DNA of 64,000 nucleotides from Streptomyces ardesiacus (GTDB lineage: Bacteria; Actinomycetota; Actinomycetes; Streptomycetales; Streptomycetaceae), in NCBI RefSeq assembly GCF_003112575.1, contig NZ_BEWC01000011.1:124001-188000 (forward strand), given 5' to 3'. The translations under genes were made by a program, and so were the position numbers. This document shows positions 24,152 to 32,847 of this stretch, piece by piece. How positions within the stretch are numbered: position 1 is the first letter of the stretch; each line of letters starts with the position of its first letter. The notes under the pieces are model-generated. The model made no database searches, was not told where the DNA came from, and saw only the letters and a list, made by a program, of their open reading frames with translations.

Positions 24152-25672
24152 TCAGCCCACGGCCGCCCCCGTGAGGACCTCCGCCGCGGCCAGGCCCGAA
24201 GCCGCGCTCGCGCCGTGGGTGAAGATCTGGGCCGGTGCGGCCGCGGTGGTGCACGGCAGGCCCATTTCCACGACGATCGCGTCCGGGCGGGCGGCGGTCA
24301 GACCGGTCACGGCACGGCTCATCCAGGCGTGCCGGGCCGCGTCGCGGGCGACGATCACCAGGGGGCGCCCCGCGGCCGGTTCGAGGGCGCAGCTCTCCAG
24401 TGCCACCGTCCCCTCCTCCAGCTCCTGCCCGCGCACCCGCACGGAGGTCGTGCCGGGCAGCCGCTCCCGCAGCGGGGCGGCCACACCCCACGGGGTCTCC
24501 TTGCCGATGGCCATGTTGGTCACCGGGGCCAGCTCGACCACGTGCGGCGCGGCCGTCAGCGGGAGCGCCGCCCGCGCGGCCCCGGTGAGGCGCACGGCCC
24601 GGCGCGCGGCGACGTGCCCGATGCCGTCCCCGGAGGTCTCCCCGGCGGCCCCGGCCGCCCGCAGCCCGGCCGACCAGCGGGCGAACTCCCGTACCCGGGC
24701 CGCCGCATCGGCCAGCCGCTCCTCGGGCAGCTCCCCGCCCGTCACCGCGGTGACCAGCGCCTTGACCAGCAGCGCGACGGTGGCCTCCTCGGCGCTCTCG
24801 CCGCCGACGCAGACGGCGTCCACCCCGGCGGCGACGGCCTTCGCCGTGGCGCCGTCGATGCCGTACCGGCGGGTGACCGCTCCCATCTCGATGGCGTCGC
24901 TCACGATCAGGCCGTCGAAGCCCAACTCGTCGCGGAGCAGGCCCTGGAGGATCCGCGGGCTCAGCGTGGCCGGGAGGTCGGGGTCGTAGGCGGGCACCAG
25001 CAGGTGGCCGCTCATCACCGCGCGCACCCCGGCGGCGACGGCGGCCCGGAACGGGGGCAGCGCCTGGGCGGCGATCTCGTCCGGCCCCGCCGTGTACGCG
25101 GGCAGGTCGTGGTGGGAGTCGACGGCGACGTCCCCGTGGCCGGGGAAGTGCTTGGCGCAGGCGGCGACGCCGGACGACTGGAGGCCGCGGATCCACGCGG
25201 TGGTGTGCCGGGAGACCACGTCGGGGTCCGCACCGAAGGAGCGGACGCCGATGATCGGGTTGTCCGGGTTGGAGTTGACGTCCGCGCTCGGCGCGTAGTC
25301 GAGGCTCACCCCGGCGGCGCGCAACTGCCGGCCGAGGTCGGCGGCGACGGCCCCGGTCAGCTCCGCGTCGTCGACGGTGCCGAGGGCGAAGTTGCCCGGG
25401 CGGGAGGAGCCGGTGGCGGACTCGATACGGGTGACGTCGCCCGCCTCCTCGTCGATCGCGACGATCAGGTCGGGGTTCTCGGCGCGGAGTCGGGCGGTCA
25501 GCCGGGCGACCTGCTCGGGGGAGACGATGTTGCGGGAGAACAGCACGACGGAGGACAGCCCGTCGCCGATGTCGCGCAGGATCCAGTCGGGAGCCTCGGT
25601 GCCCACGAAACCCGGCTGCAGGACGGAGAGCGCGAGCCGCCGCAACGCGCTGCTGTGCTTGCTGGAGGACAT
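24152..25672 (-). CDS. Glycoside hydrolase family 3 beta-N-acetylglucosaminidase (NagZ-like)
   Basis: A 506-residue GH3 enzyme. The N-terminal barrel has the KHFPGHGD signature (174-181), the NagZ-type Asp-Ser-His-His loop (185-188) thought to supply the acid/base His, and the nucleophile D259 in IVSDAIEMG. A second alpha/beta domain follows. No signal peptide is seen, so it should act inside the cell on imported muropeptide or chitin fragments, releasing GlcNAc. A DasR-like box lies 24-39 bases upstream of the ATG, which fits control by amino-sugar supply. It converges on hemE across 261 bases in which no clear hairpin was seen. Confidence 0.93.
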   Translation of the reverse strand: MSSSKHSSALRRLALSVLQPGFVGTEAPDWILRDIGDGLSSVVLFSRNIVSPEQVARLTARLRAENPDLIVAIDEEAGDVTRIESATGSSRPGNFALGTVDDAELTGAVAADLGRQLRAAGVSLDYAPSADVNSNPDNPIIGVRSFGADPDVVSRHTTAWIRGLQSSGVAACAKHFPGHGDVAVDSHHDLPAYTAGPDEIAAQALPPFRAAVAAGVRAVMSGHLLVPAYDPDLPATLSPRILQGLLRDELGFDGLIVSDAIEMGAVTRRYGIDGATAKAVAAGVDAVCVGGESAEEATVALLVKALVTAVTGGELPEERLADAAARVREFARWSAGLRAAGAAGETSGDGIGHVAARRAVRLTGAARAALPLTAAPHVVELAPVTNMAIGKETPWGVAAPLRERLPGTTSVRVRGQELEEGTVALESCALEPAAGRPLVIVARDAARHAWMSRAVTGLTAARPDAIVVEMGLPCTTAAAPAQIFTHGASAASGLAAAEVLTGAAVG

Positions 25673-25695
25673 CGGCCGCGCCTTTCGGATGGAGT

Positions 25696-25711
25696 CTTGG
25701 TATAGACCAAG
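25696..25711. promoter_or_regulatory. DasR-like box 1 (dre)
   Basis: The 16-base element CTTGGTATAGACCAAG is a near-perfect palindrome and matches the published DasR core TGGTNTAGACCA. DasR is the GntR-family repressor of N-acetylglucosamine metabolism, released by glucosamine-6-phosphate. The box lies just before the GH3 start. Confidence 0.8.
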
Positions 25712-25809
25712 CGGGTGCGCGTTCAGGTTAACCAGACGTGTCAAGGGTGCCGGGAACCGAACTCGGAAGTAACAACTCCGCAGCCCCGAGGGGGTGTTGA
25801 CACCTTCCC

Positions 25810-25824
25810 TTGGTCTAGTCCATT
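25810..25824. promoter_or_regulatory. DasR-like box 2 (dre)
   Basis: TTGGTCTAGTCCATT resembles the DasR core TGGTCTAGACCA with one central change. It overlaps the candidate plus-strand promoter at 25797-25826, so it could act on the divergent operon, on the GH3 gene, or on both by looping with box 1, whose centre is about 113 bases away. Confidence 0.65.
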
Positions 25825-26131
25825 GTGAGGCGCAAGTTCGGCGAGGGGCCCATGCGACCCCAGTTTCCGCGCCGGACGCCAGCCGCGACCGGACTGCGCA
25901 GACCGCCGTCGTGGCGACGACTTCCGTGACGACCACCCCGGACGAGACGACCCTTTCCGGACGGGGGCGCGGACCGGGGAGCACCCGTCCGATCCGCCCC
26001 GTCCGCCCGCTCCCGCCCCGTGCCGCGAGCGGGCTCCCGCTGCCACCACCGACCTCATGTGCGACGGCCGACCACCGTCGCACGCACCGCCGTTGCCCGC
26101 ACGGGGCGACGGCGAGGATCTGGAGCACCGC

Positions 26132-27223
26132 ATGGCAACGCCCGATTCCTACCTCCACCGAGCCCCCTGCGACCGGCCCTACTTCAGCGCGGACGCCGAC
26201 ACCTACCTGGCCCGCACCCAGTTGCGCGACCTCGACAAGACGCGTCCGCTGCGGGTGCTGTCCGAGGAGGACTTCGCCCACTGGCAGACGTACGGCTACG
26301 TCGTCGTCAAGGAGGCGATACCCGCCGGCTCCGCACGCCGGCTGCTCGACTTCGCCTGGGAGTTCCAGGGGCTCGACCCCGATCGCCCCGAGACCTGGTA
26401 CCAGGACCGCGAGTACCGCTCCGACCTCGACCGGGAGCTGCACATCTACGGCTTCGTCGAGGCGTACCACCACCAGCTCCTGTGGGACAGCCGCCAGACG
26501 CAGCGCGTCTACGACGCCTTCGTCGACGTGTGGGACTGCGAGGAGCTGTGGGTCACCCTGGACCGGCTCAACCTCAACCCGCCCAACGTGGGCAACCGCG
26601 ACCGCGCGCTGATCGACAAGCCGGACCGGGGCTTCGACATCGAACTGCACTGGGACGTCGACACCTCCCAGGGCGTCCTGCCGCAGCGCGTGCAGGGCAT
26701 CATCGCGCTCAACGACACCAAGCCCGACCACGGCGGATTCCAGTGCTGCCCCGAGCTGTTCAGGCGCTTCGACCGCTGGAAGGCCCTCCAGCCCGACGAC
26801 CGCGACCCCATCCGCCCCGCGATCGACCGCGAGGACATGCCCGTCGTGCGGCCCGACCTGGAGGCCGGCGACCTGCTCATCTGGAACGGCCTGCTCGCCC
26901 ACGGCGTCGCACCCAACGTCTCCGGCGAGGGCGTCCGCGCGGTGCAGTACCTGTCGATGATGCCCGCGCTGGAGACCCACCGCGCCCTGCGCGACTCCCG
27001 GGTCGACTCCTGGCGCACCCTCGCCACCCCCGACTGGAACGCCACCCTCCTCGGTGACGCCCGCCGGCCCGAGTCCGAGCGCTACGGCCCCGCCGAACTG
27101 ACCGGGCTGGGTGCCAGGTTGCTGGGCCTGGAGTCCTGGCACACGGACGCCGGCACCGGCGGCGACACGGACGAGGCGACCGACGAGGCCACCGGGGACG
27201 CCGCATGCGCCGTATCTGCCTGA
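26132..27223 (+). CDS. Phytanoyl-CoA dioxygenase (PhyH)-type Fe(II)/2-oxoglutarate oxygenase
   Basis: A 363-residue protein with the PhyH double-stranded beta-helix. The iron triad is visible as H173-x-D175 in ELHWDVD and H257 in LLAHGVAPN; R269 in VRAVQYL is placed to bind 2-oxoglutarate. Members hydroxylate or halogenate small substrates; with no carrier protein nearby, a free amino acid or amine is the more likely substrate here. The ATG at 26132 has GGAG about 8 bases upstream. Its last 19 bases overlap the DUF6271 gene, so the two are coupled. First gene of a five-gene operon. Confidence 0.9.
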   Translation: MATPDSYLHRAPCDRPYFSADADTYLARTQLRDLDKTRPLRVLSEEDFAHWQTYGYVVVKEAIPAGSARRLLDFAWEFQGLDPDRPETWYQDREYRSDLDRELHIYGFVEAYHHQLLWDSRQTQRVYDAFVDVWDCEELWVTLDRLNLNPPNVGNRDRALIDKPDRGFDIELHWDVDTSQGVLPQRVQGIIALNDTKPDHGGFQCCPELFRRFDRWKALQPDDRDPIRPAIDREDMPVVRPDLEAGDLLIWNGLLAHGVAPNVSGEGVRAVQYLSMMPALETHRALRDSRVDSWRTLATPDWNATLLGDARRPESERYGPAELTGLGARLLGLESWHTDAGTGGDTDEATDEATGDAACAVSA

Positions 27224-28530
27224 CCCTGCCCACCAACCGGCCCTGCCCGGACACGATCACGGCCCTGGGCGAGGAAGCCGCCTACGCCGCCGACCACTTC
27301 GACATCGATGTCCACCTGCTGGTCCTCGACTCCTGCCCGGCCGAGGACCGCGCCGCCCACGCCGGGGCGTTGCGACGGCTGCCGGACCACCCCCGGATCA
27401 CCGCGCACCACCTCGACGAGGCCGCCCAGCGCGACTTCCTCACCCGGGTGATCGCGCGCTCCGGCAACGCCAAACCCGGGCTGCTCCTGGAGCTGATGCT
27501 CCCCGGCGGCCTGTCCTACGGCGCCTGCACCAACCGCGCCTTCCTGATCGCGGCCGCGCTCGGCTGCGAATCGGTCCACCGCCGGGACTCCGACAGCCGC
27601 TACCAGCGCGTGGACGGCCGTACGGTCTTCCCCGTCCACCACGAACTGGCCTCCCTCGGGGCCCGCGCCGCCGACGCCGTGCCCCACGTCACCGCGTCGC
27701 GGCTCCCGGAGCCGCTGCTCGGACGCCGCGTCGCCATGGTGGGCGGCTCCTTCGTGGGGGAACTCTCCGTCGACATCGCGCAGATACGGGACGCCGACCC
27801 CGGTGTCTACCGCGACGTCGTCTCCCTGTGGGCGCCCGAGCACTGGTCCGCCGAACGGAAGCGGGAGCTGGTCGAGGAGTCCTTCACCGGCGCCGGCACC
27901 GAGCCCTTCACGTCCGACCACGCGCTGCTGACGGTGGTCGACCCGATGCGCGTGGACATGTGCAACATCGCCTTCCACGGCCCGACGGTCAGCGAACGCG
28001 TGCCGCTGCCGCCCGCCCGGGACACCATCGGCAGCGACTACTTCCTCATCCACCTCGTGCACGACGCCGGGCTGCCCGGCGTGCTGCACAACCGCAACAT
28101 CGTCAACTACTACACCGGCGAACGCAGGACCGGACCCGGCTTCCTCGCCTACCAGACCCGTTTCGTCAAGTTCCTGCTGTCGATGCTCTACTTCCACCAC
28201 GTCTACGACCGCATGGCCGAGGCGGGCGGCACGCTGCTCGACGAGCACGGCCGGGCCCGCTCCGACGCCGTCGCCGCCCTGGCCCGCGAGAGCACCGGAC
28301 TCGACACCGCGGAGAACACCCGCAGGCTCGACGCCCTCGACACCGCCTACCGGCGGCTCGGCGGCAGGTACGCCGAGTTCGCCGGCCACCTGGCCGGCCG
28401 CCGCGCCCGCCTCCTCGACGAGGCACGCGACGACATGGCCGACTTCGCCCTCCTCACGGAGGCGTGGGAGGCCATGGTGGCCGCGGCCCGGGCCACCCCC
28501 GTCGCCGCGCCCGCGGGAGCGCTCCGGTGA
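27205..28530 (+). CDS. DUF6271 family protein, possibly GT-A-like
   Basis: A 441-residue protein of unknown function. The N-terminus (RRICLTLPTNRPCPDTI) and the segment SYGACTNRAFLIAAALG followed by HRRDSDSRYQ (D128-x-D130) resemble the nucleotide- and metal-binding parts of GT-A glycosyltransferases. That relationship is inferred from pattern only. The second half is helical and charged. The start lies inside the end of the dioxygenase gene, and the stop overlaps the next GTG by 4 bases. Its fixed place between an oxygenase and a PLP decarboxylase suggests it assembles or modifies the same small molecule. Confidence 0.85.
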   Translation: MRRICLTLPTNRPCPDTITALGEEAAYAADHFDIDVHLLVLDSCPAEDRAAHAGALRRLPDHPRITAHHLDEAAQRDFLTRVIARSGNAKPGLLLELMLPGGLSYGACTNRAFLIAAALGCESVHRRDSDSRYQRVDGRTVFPVHHELASLGARAADAVPHVTASRLPEPLLGRRVAMVGGSFVGELSVDIAQIRDADPGVYRDVVSLWAPEHWSAERKRELVEESFTGAGTEPFTSDHALLTVVDPMRVDMCNIAFHGPTVSERVPLPPARDTIGSDYFLIHLVHDAGLPGVLHNRNIVNYYTGERRTGPGFLAYQTRFVKFLLSMLYFHHVYDRMAEAGGTLLDEHGRARSDAVAALARESTGLDTAENTRRLDALDTAYRRLGGRYAEFAGHLAGRRARLLDEARDDMADFALLTEAWEAMVAAARATPVAAPAGALR

Positions 28531-29747
28531 GCGCCGCGAGCACGGTGAGCGGCGCGGGCCCCGGCGCGTCCCTGGCCGCCGCCCTCGCCGCCGCACCCGG
28601 CGACCGGATCGTGTACGACCTGGCCGGCATCGAGGGGCGCCTCGACGCCCTGCGCCACGAACTGCCCGGCGTCGAGGTCCGGTTCGCGATGAAGGCCTGC
28701 CCGCTCGACGAGGTCCTCACCGCGCTGGCCCGCCGGGGAGCCGGGGCCGACGCGGCGAGCCCCGGTGAGGTCGAGCAGGCGCTGCGGGCCGGGATGCCGG
28801 CCGGCCGTGTGCACTACGGCAACACCGTCAAGTCCGACCGGAACATCGCCGAGGCGTACCGGCTGGGCGTGCGCACCTTCGCCACCGACAGCCTCCAGGA
28901 CGTGACCGCCCTGGCCCGGCACGCCCCGGGCGCCCGGGTGTTCTGCCGGGTGGCGACCGGCGGAGCGGGGGCGGTGTGGGGGCTGAGCAACAAGTTCGGC
29001 TGCCCGCCCGGCGACGCCGTCCGCGTCCTGGCCGCGGCCCGGGACGCCGGGCTCGTGCCCGCGGGCCTGTCCGTGCACGTCGGCTCCCAGCAGATGACCG
29101 GGGAGGCGTGGCACGGCGCCGTCGAGGACCTGGGCGGCGTACTGCGCGCCCTCGGCCGCCGCGGCATCCGCGTCGACCACGTCAACCTCGGCGGCGGCCT
29201 GCCCGCCCTCGGCTACCACGACCGGCGCGGCGCCCGCCTCGACCCACCGCTGGACAAGATCTTCGCCGTGATCCGGGAGGGCATGGACGACCTGCGCCGG
29301 ATCCACGGCGGCCCGCTGGACTTCGTCGTCGAACCCGGACGGCACCTGGTCGCCGACCACGGCGCGATCCGCGCCCACGTCACCCGCCTCGCCGAGCGCC
29401 GGGCCGCGAACGGCGAACGGCAGCACTGGCTGTACCTGAGCTGCGGCAAGTTCAACGGCCTGTACGAGATGGACGCCCTCCAGTACCCGCTGGTCTTCCC
29501 GGGCCACGACCCCGACGGCCCGCACGTCCCGGCCGTGGTGGCGGGACCCACCTGCGACAGCGACGACGCCTACTCCCACGAGGCGGGGCTCGTCCGGGTG
29601 CCCGCGGCGCTGGCCTCGGGCGACCCCGTCTGGGTGCTGTCCTGCGGCGCCTACGCGACCAGCTACACGACCCTGGGCTTCAACGGCTTCGCCCCGCTCC
29701 CGCACGCCTTCGCGGACCGCCCGGAGGGGGCCGTCGCGGATGACTGA
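28527..29747 (+). CDS. Ornithine/diaminopimelate decarboxylase-like PLP enzyme (fold III)
   Basis: A 406-residue fold-III (alanine-racemase-like) decarboxylase. The PLP lysine is K56 in FAMKACPL. HVGSQ (184-188), GGGLP (222-226) and EPGR (269-272) bind cofactor phosphate. The specificity region GPTCDSDD (340-347) resembles eukaryotic-type ornithine decarboxylases, with catalytic C343, more than DAP decarboxylases. A basic amino acid or a hydroxylated derivative is therefore a likely substrate. It is unlikely to be the lysine-pathway enzyme, given the operon. GTG start with a 4-base overlap upstream; 8-base overlap with the GNAT gene downstream. Confidence 0.9.
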   Translation: MSAASTVSGAGPGASLAAALAAAPGDRIVYDLAGIEGRLDALRHELPGVEVRFAMKACPLDEVLTALARRGAGADAASPGEVEQALRAGMPAGRVHYGNTVKSDRNIAEAYRLGVRTFATDSLQDVTALARHAPGARVFCRVATGGAGAVWGLSNKFGCPPGDAVRVLAAARDAGLVPAGLSVHVGSQQMTGEAWHGAVEDLGGVLRALGRRGIRVDHVNLGGGLPALGYHDRRGARLDPPLDKIFAVIREGMDDLRRIHGGPLDFVVEPGRHLVADHGAIRAHVTRLAERRAANGERQHWLYLSCGKFNGLYEMDALQYPLVFPGHDPDGPHVPAVVAGPTCDSDDAYSHEAGLVRVPAALASGDPVWVLSCGAYATSYTTLGFNGFAPLPHAFADRPEGAVADD

Positions 29748-30294
29748 CACCGTGCGCGTACGCCCCCTCGCCGACGGGGACTGGGACGCGGTCGTGACGC
29801 TGGAGCGGGACGCCTACGGCGGCCTCGGCCTGTCGGAGGGCCGGGCCGCGCTGCAGTCCAGGGCGGCGGCGTCGCCCGACACCTGCTTCGTCGTGGACGT
29901 CGGCGCCCGCACGGCCGGCTACGTGCTCGCGCTGCCGTACCCGCCGCACCGCTACCCGGACCTGACGCGGACGGAGGAGGCCGGGGACGCCGTCCCGCCC
30001 GGGAACCTCCACCTGCACGACATCGTGGTCGCCCCGGGCCTGCGTCGCCGAGGGCTCGCCCGGCACCTCCTGCACCACCTCACCGGCACCGCCCGGGCCC
30101 GCGGGGACCGGCGGATCTCCCTGGTCGCCGTGGGCGGCACCGAGCGGTTCTGGTCGGCACGCGGATTCGTGCCCGAGCCCGGGGTGGTGCCCGTCGACGC
30201 GTACGGCGGCGGCGCCGTCTACATGTCCAGGCCGGTCGCCGCCGCCCGCCCGTCCCCCCTCCCGCCCGCACCCACCCTGCGCGAAGTGAGCTGA
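29740..30294 (+). CDS. GNAT family N-acetyltransferase
   Basis: A 184-residue acetyltransferase. Motif A for acetyl-CoA pyrophosphate binding is seen as HDIVVAPGLRRRGLARHLL (about 93-111). Within this operon it may acetylate the amine made by the decarboxylase, either as a biosynthetic step or for self-protection; this is inference. The last 20 residues are a Pro-rich tail. The ATG overlaps the PLP gene end, and the stop directly abuts the transporter start. Confidence 0.88.
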   Translation: MTDTVRVRPLADGDWDAVVTLERDAYGGLGLSEGRAALQSRAAASPDTCFVVDVGARTAGYVLALPYPPHRYPDLTRTEEAGDAVPPGNLHLHDIVVAPGLRRRGLARHLLHHLTGTARARGDRRISLVAVGGTERFWSARGFVPEPGVVPVDAYGGGAVYMSRPVAAARPSPLPPAPTLREVS

Positions 30295-30300
30295 TTGCGC

Positions 30301-31497
30301 GTGTCCCGTCTCCACGACCCCTTCCTGCGCGGCCAGTTGGCGATCGCCGCGCTGTTCCTGTCCCTCGGCTTCCAGTACGCCACCTGGGCCGCGCGCATCC
30401 CGGCCATCAAGACCGACCTGGACCTGAGCGCGGCCGAGGTCGGGGTGCTCCTGATGGCCGCGGGGGTCGGCGCCGCGGTGTCCTTCCCGGCGGTCGCCTG
30501 GCTGATGCGCCGCATGGGCTCGCGCCGCCTCGCGCTGCTGTCCCAGCTGGGCCTGGCCCTGCTGCTGCTCGCCCTGGCGGCGGCACCCGACTACCCCGTC
30601 GCCCTGCTGGTGATGTGCGCCGACGGCGTCCTCGTGGGCTGCCTGAACGTGGCCATGAACGCGCAGGGCGCGGCCCTGGAGGCACGGCACGAACGCAACA
30701 CGATGGCGAGGCTGCACGCCGTCTTCAGCGCGGGCTCCCTGCTCGCGGCGCTGCTCGCCTCCGGCATGACCGCCGCCACCGGATCGGTCGCGGCGCACTT
30801 CGCCGCCGCCGCCGTCCTGCTCGTCGCGCTGGGCGCCACCGCGCGCACCGGACTGCTCGACGAGGACGCCCCGGCCGGCGCGCAGGCCCCCGCCGAGCCG
30901 AAGCCGGACCGCCGCCGCTGGACGCTCCCCTCCCGCCTGACCCTGTGGATGTGCTGCGCCATGGTCTTCGGCACCGTGGCCGAGGGCGCCATGAACGACT
31001 GGTCCGCCCTCTACCTCAAGGACATCGCCAGGGCGTCGGCGGAACTCGCCCCGCTCGGCATCGCCGTGGTGTCCGGGATGATGGTCGTCGCCCGCCTCTT
31101 CGCCGACGGCTGGCGCAGCCGCTGGGGCGACGGACGGGTCGTCCTGCTCGGCAGCGCCGTCGCCGGCACCGGCCTCGCCCTCGCCCTGGTCAGCGGCGGC
31201 GTCGCACCGGCGCTCGCGGGCTTCGCCTGCATGGGCCTGGGCATCGCCGCCGTGACCCCCTGCGTCTACGCCGCCGCCGCCCGGCAGGGCTCGGACGCGC
31301 TGACGCTGGTCGCCGCCATGGGCACCACGGGACTGCTGGCCGGTCCGCCGCTCATCGGCTTCATCGCCGGCGCGAGCGACCTGGCGTGGGGCATGGGCGC
31401 CGTGGCCGCGTCGGCGGGCGCCGTCGCGCTGTGCAGCACCCGCATCCGCTGGACCGCCCCCGACCCCGTCGCACAGGGCGGGGCGACCCCCGCCTGA
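30301..31497 (+). CDS. MFS transporter (YbjJ-like)
   Basis: Twelve-helix major facilitator protein of about 398 residues. The GSRRLALLSQ loop between helices 2 and 3 and a charged central loop (about 195-215) are visible. Last gene of the operon, so it probably exports the pathway product, although uptake cannot be excluded. A TTG at 30295 is an alternative start directly after the GNAT stop; GTG 30301 is better spaced from the AAG-TGAG upstream. Only 7 bases separate its stop from the convergent rhomboid gene. Confidence 0.9.
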   Translation: MSRLHDPFLRGQLAIAALFLSLGFQYATWAARIPAIKTDLDLSAAEVGVLLMAAGVGAAVSFPAVAWLMRRMGSRRLALLSQLGLALLLLALAAAPDYPVALLVMCADGVLVGCLNVAMNAQGAALEARHERNTMARLHAVFSAGSLLAALLASGMTAATGSVAAHFAAAAVLLVALGATARTGLLDEDAPAGAQAPAEPKPDRRRWTLPSRLTLWMCCAMVFGTVAEGAMNDWSALYLKDIARASAELAPLGIAVVSGMMVVARLFADGWRSRWGDGRVVLLGSAVAGTGLALALVSGGVAPALAGFACMGLGIAAVTPCVYAAAARQGSDALTLVAAMGTTGLLAGPPLIGFIAGASDLAWGMGAVAASAGAVALCSTRIRWTAPDPVAQGGATPA

Positions 31498-31504
31498 GGG
31501 CCGC

Positions 31505-32323
31505 TCACCACCCGGGACGCGCCCGCCTGCCGAACAGCAGCCCGCGCGGCTCGGGCGGGGGCGGCGTGCCCCGCCTGAGCGGCCAGGCGATCAGCATGCC
31601 GACGACGAAGCCGACGACGTGGGCCACGTACGCCACCGTGCCCGCGTGGGAGACCGCGCCGCCGGAGGAGTAGACCGCCTGCAGGACGAACCAGAAGCCG
31701 AGCACCACCCAGGCCGGCAGCCGCAGCGGCAGGAAGATCAGGAAGGGCACCAGGACCCACACGCGGGCCCGCGGATACAGCACCAGATAGGCGCCTAGCA
31801 CCCCGGCGATCGCGCCCGACGCGCCGATCAGCGGGGCGGCCGAGTCCGCGTTGAGAAGGGCGAAGCCGTACGTCGCCGCGTAGCCGCAGACGCCGTAGAA
31901 CAGCAGGAAGGGGAGGTGGCCCATCCGGTCCTCGACGTTGTTGCCGAAGATCCACAGGAACAGCATGTTGCCCAGCAGGTGCAGCCAGCCGCCGTGCAGG
32001 AACATCGCCGTCAGGACGCTCAGCTCCGGCGACTTGTCGTAGCCCGGCGGCGCGACCACGCAGCCGGGCCCCTGCGGGCCGATCCCCACCGCGCCGGTGG
32101 GCACCAGGCGCGGCATCCGGTGCTGGAGCAACTCCTGCGGCACGGCCGCCCAGTGGTCCAGGAACGCCTGCTGGTCGCACATCTGCGCCAGGCTGCCGTC
32201 GCCCGTCACCGACCCGGTCATGCCGGGGGTGAACAGGAACACCAGGACGTTCGCGAGGATCAGCGCGTACGTCACCCACGGGGTGCGGCGCGCCGGGTTC
32301 ACATCATGGACGGGAATGACCAC
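31505..32323 (-). CDS. Rhomboid family intramembrane serine protease
   Basis: A 272-residue membrane protein with about six transmembrane helices. The catalytic dyad is visible: S169 in GASGAIAG and H235 in VAYVAHVVGF. The family HxxxN element appears as H115-LLGN. A loop of about 65 residues between helices 1 and 2 contains Cys49 and Cys88 and probably faces outside. Rhomboids cut membrane proteins within the bilayer; no substrate is suggested by the neighbours. Start ATG 32323. Confidence 0.92.
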   Translation of the reverse strand: MVIPVHDVNPARRTPWVTYALILANVLVFLFTPGMTGSVTGDGSLAQMCDQQAFLDHWAAVPQELLQHRMPRLVPTGAVGIGPQGPGCVVAPPGYDKSPELSVLTAMFLHGGWLHLLGNMLFLWIFGNNVEDRMGHLPFLLFYGVCGYAATYGFALLNADSAAPLIGASGAIAGVLGAYLVLYPRARVWVLVPFLIFLPLRLPAWVVLGFWFVLQAVYSSGGAVSHAGTVAYVAHVVGFVVGMLIAWPLRRGTPPPPEPRGLLFGRRARPGW

Positions 32324-32457
32324 GAGTCACTCCTGCCCGCCCGGCCGACGGTGAACCGGTTCGCCCGTTGAACGCCTCCGTCCGTGTGTACGTATGCCCT
32401 CTCAACCGCCCGTGGTCCGGGGAAGGCGGGGCGCGGGGACGACGTGAGGAACAGGCG

Positions 32458-32802
32458 ATGAACGAACGGGTCACACCGGCTCCGGCCCTGCACGCCCTGC
32501 CCGACGGCGAGGCCGAGGTCGCCCTCGTGCTGCGGCTGCCCTGGGAGGACGTCGCCCGGCTCGGTCAGGAGGCGGGGAGGCTGGCCGCGCAGACGCAGCG
32601 GCCGGTCACGCTGGACGAGGCGGTGAGCCGCCGGCTGCGCACCACACGGGCCGCGACCCACGCCCGGCCGGCCGGCGAGCAGCCGCCCGCGGTGAGCGCC
32701 CCCGTGCCGGCGACCGGCCCGGCCCCGGTGTCCTCCCTGCCCGCCCGGCCCCCGGCCGAGCAGGCACGGCAGGCCATCGACCGCATCAACGGGACGGCCT
32801 AG
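32458..32802 (+). CDS. Conserved small hypothetical protein
   Basis: A 114-residue protein with a compact N-terminal half (about 10-65, EVALVLRLPWEDVARLGQEA and TLDEAVSRRLRTTRA) followed by a Pro/Ala-rich linker and a short C-terminal helix. No known domain is recognised. The ATG at 32458 is chosen because GAGGA lies about 9 bases upstream; the longer frame would begin in the rhomboid leader. Divergent from the rhomboid gene. No function can be assigned. Confidence 0.75.
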   Translation: MNERVTPAPALHALPDGEAEVALVLRLPWEDVARLGQEAGRLAAQTQRPVTLDEAVSRRLRTTRAATHARPAGEQPPAVSAPVPATGPAPVSSLPARPPAEQARQAIDRINGTA

Positions 32803-32847
32803 CCCCGGCCCGGCGCCCCCGGCGCCCCCGTCGGTCCTGCCGCCCGC

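Larger units (their letters stand above)
25673..26131. promoter_or_regulatory. Divergent control region, GH3 enzyme and DUF6271 operon
   Basis: This 459-base gene-free stretch separates two divergent units. It carries two DasR-like boxes (entered separately) and, on the plus strand, TTGACA at 25797-25802 followed 18 bases later by CATTGT (25821-25826), a plausible promoter overlapping the second box. The remaining 300 bases up to the dioxygenase start hold no recognisable gene or hairpin. Confidence 0.55.

Noticed and set aside
28527..29747. Assignment of the PLP enzyme as the lysine-pathway lysA
   Set aside because: The specificity motif GPTCDSDD and the operon context fit an ornithine-decarboxylase-like secondary-metabolism enzyme better.
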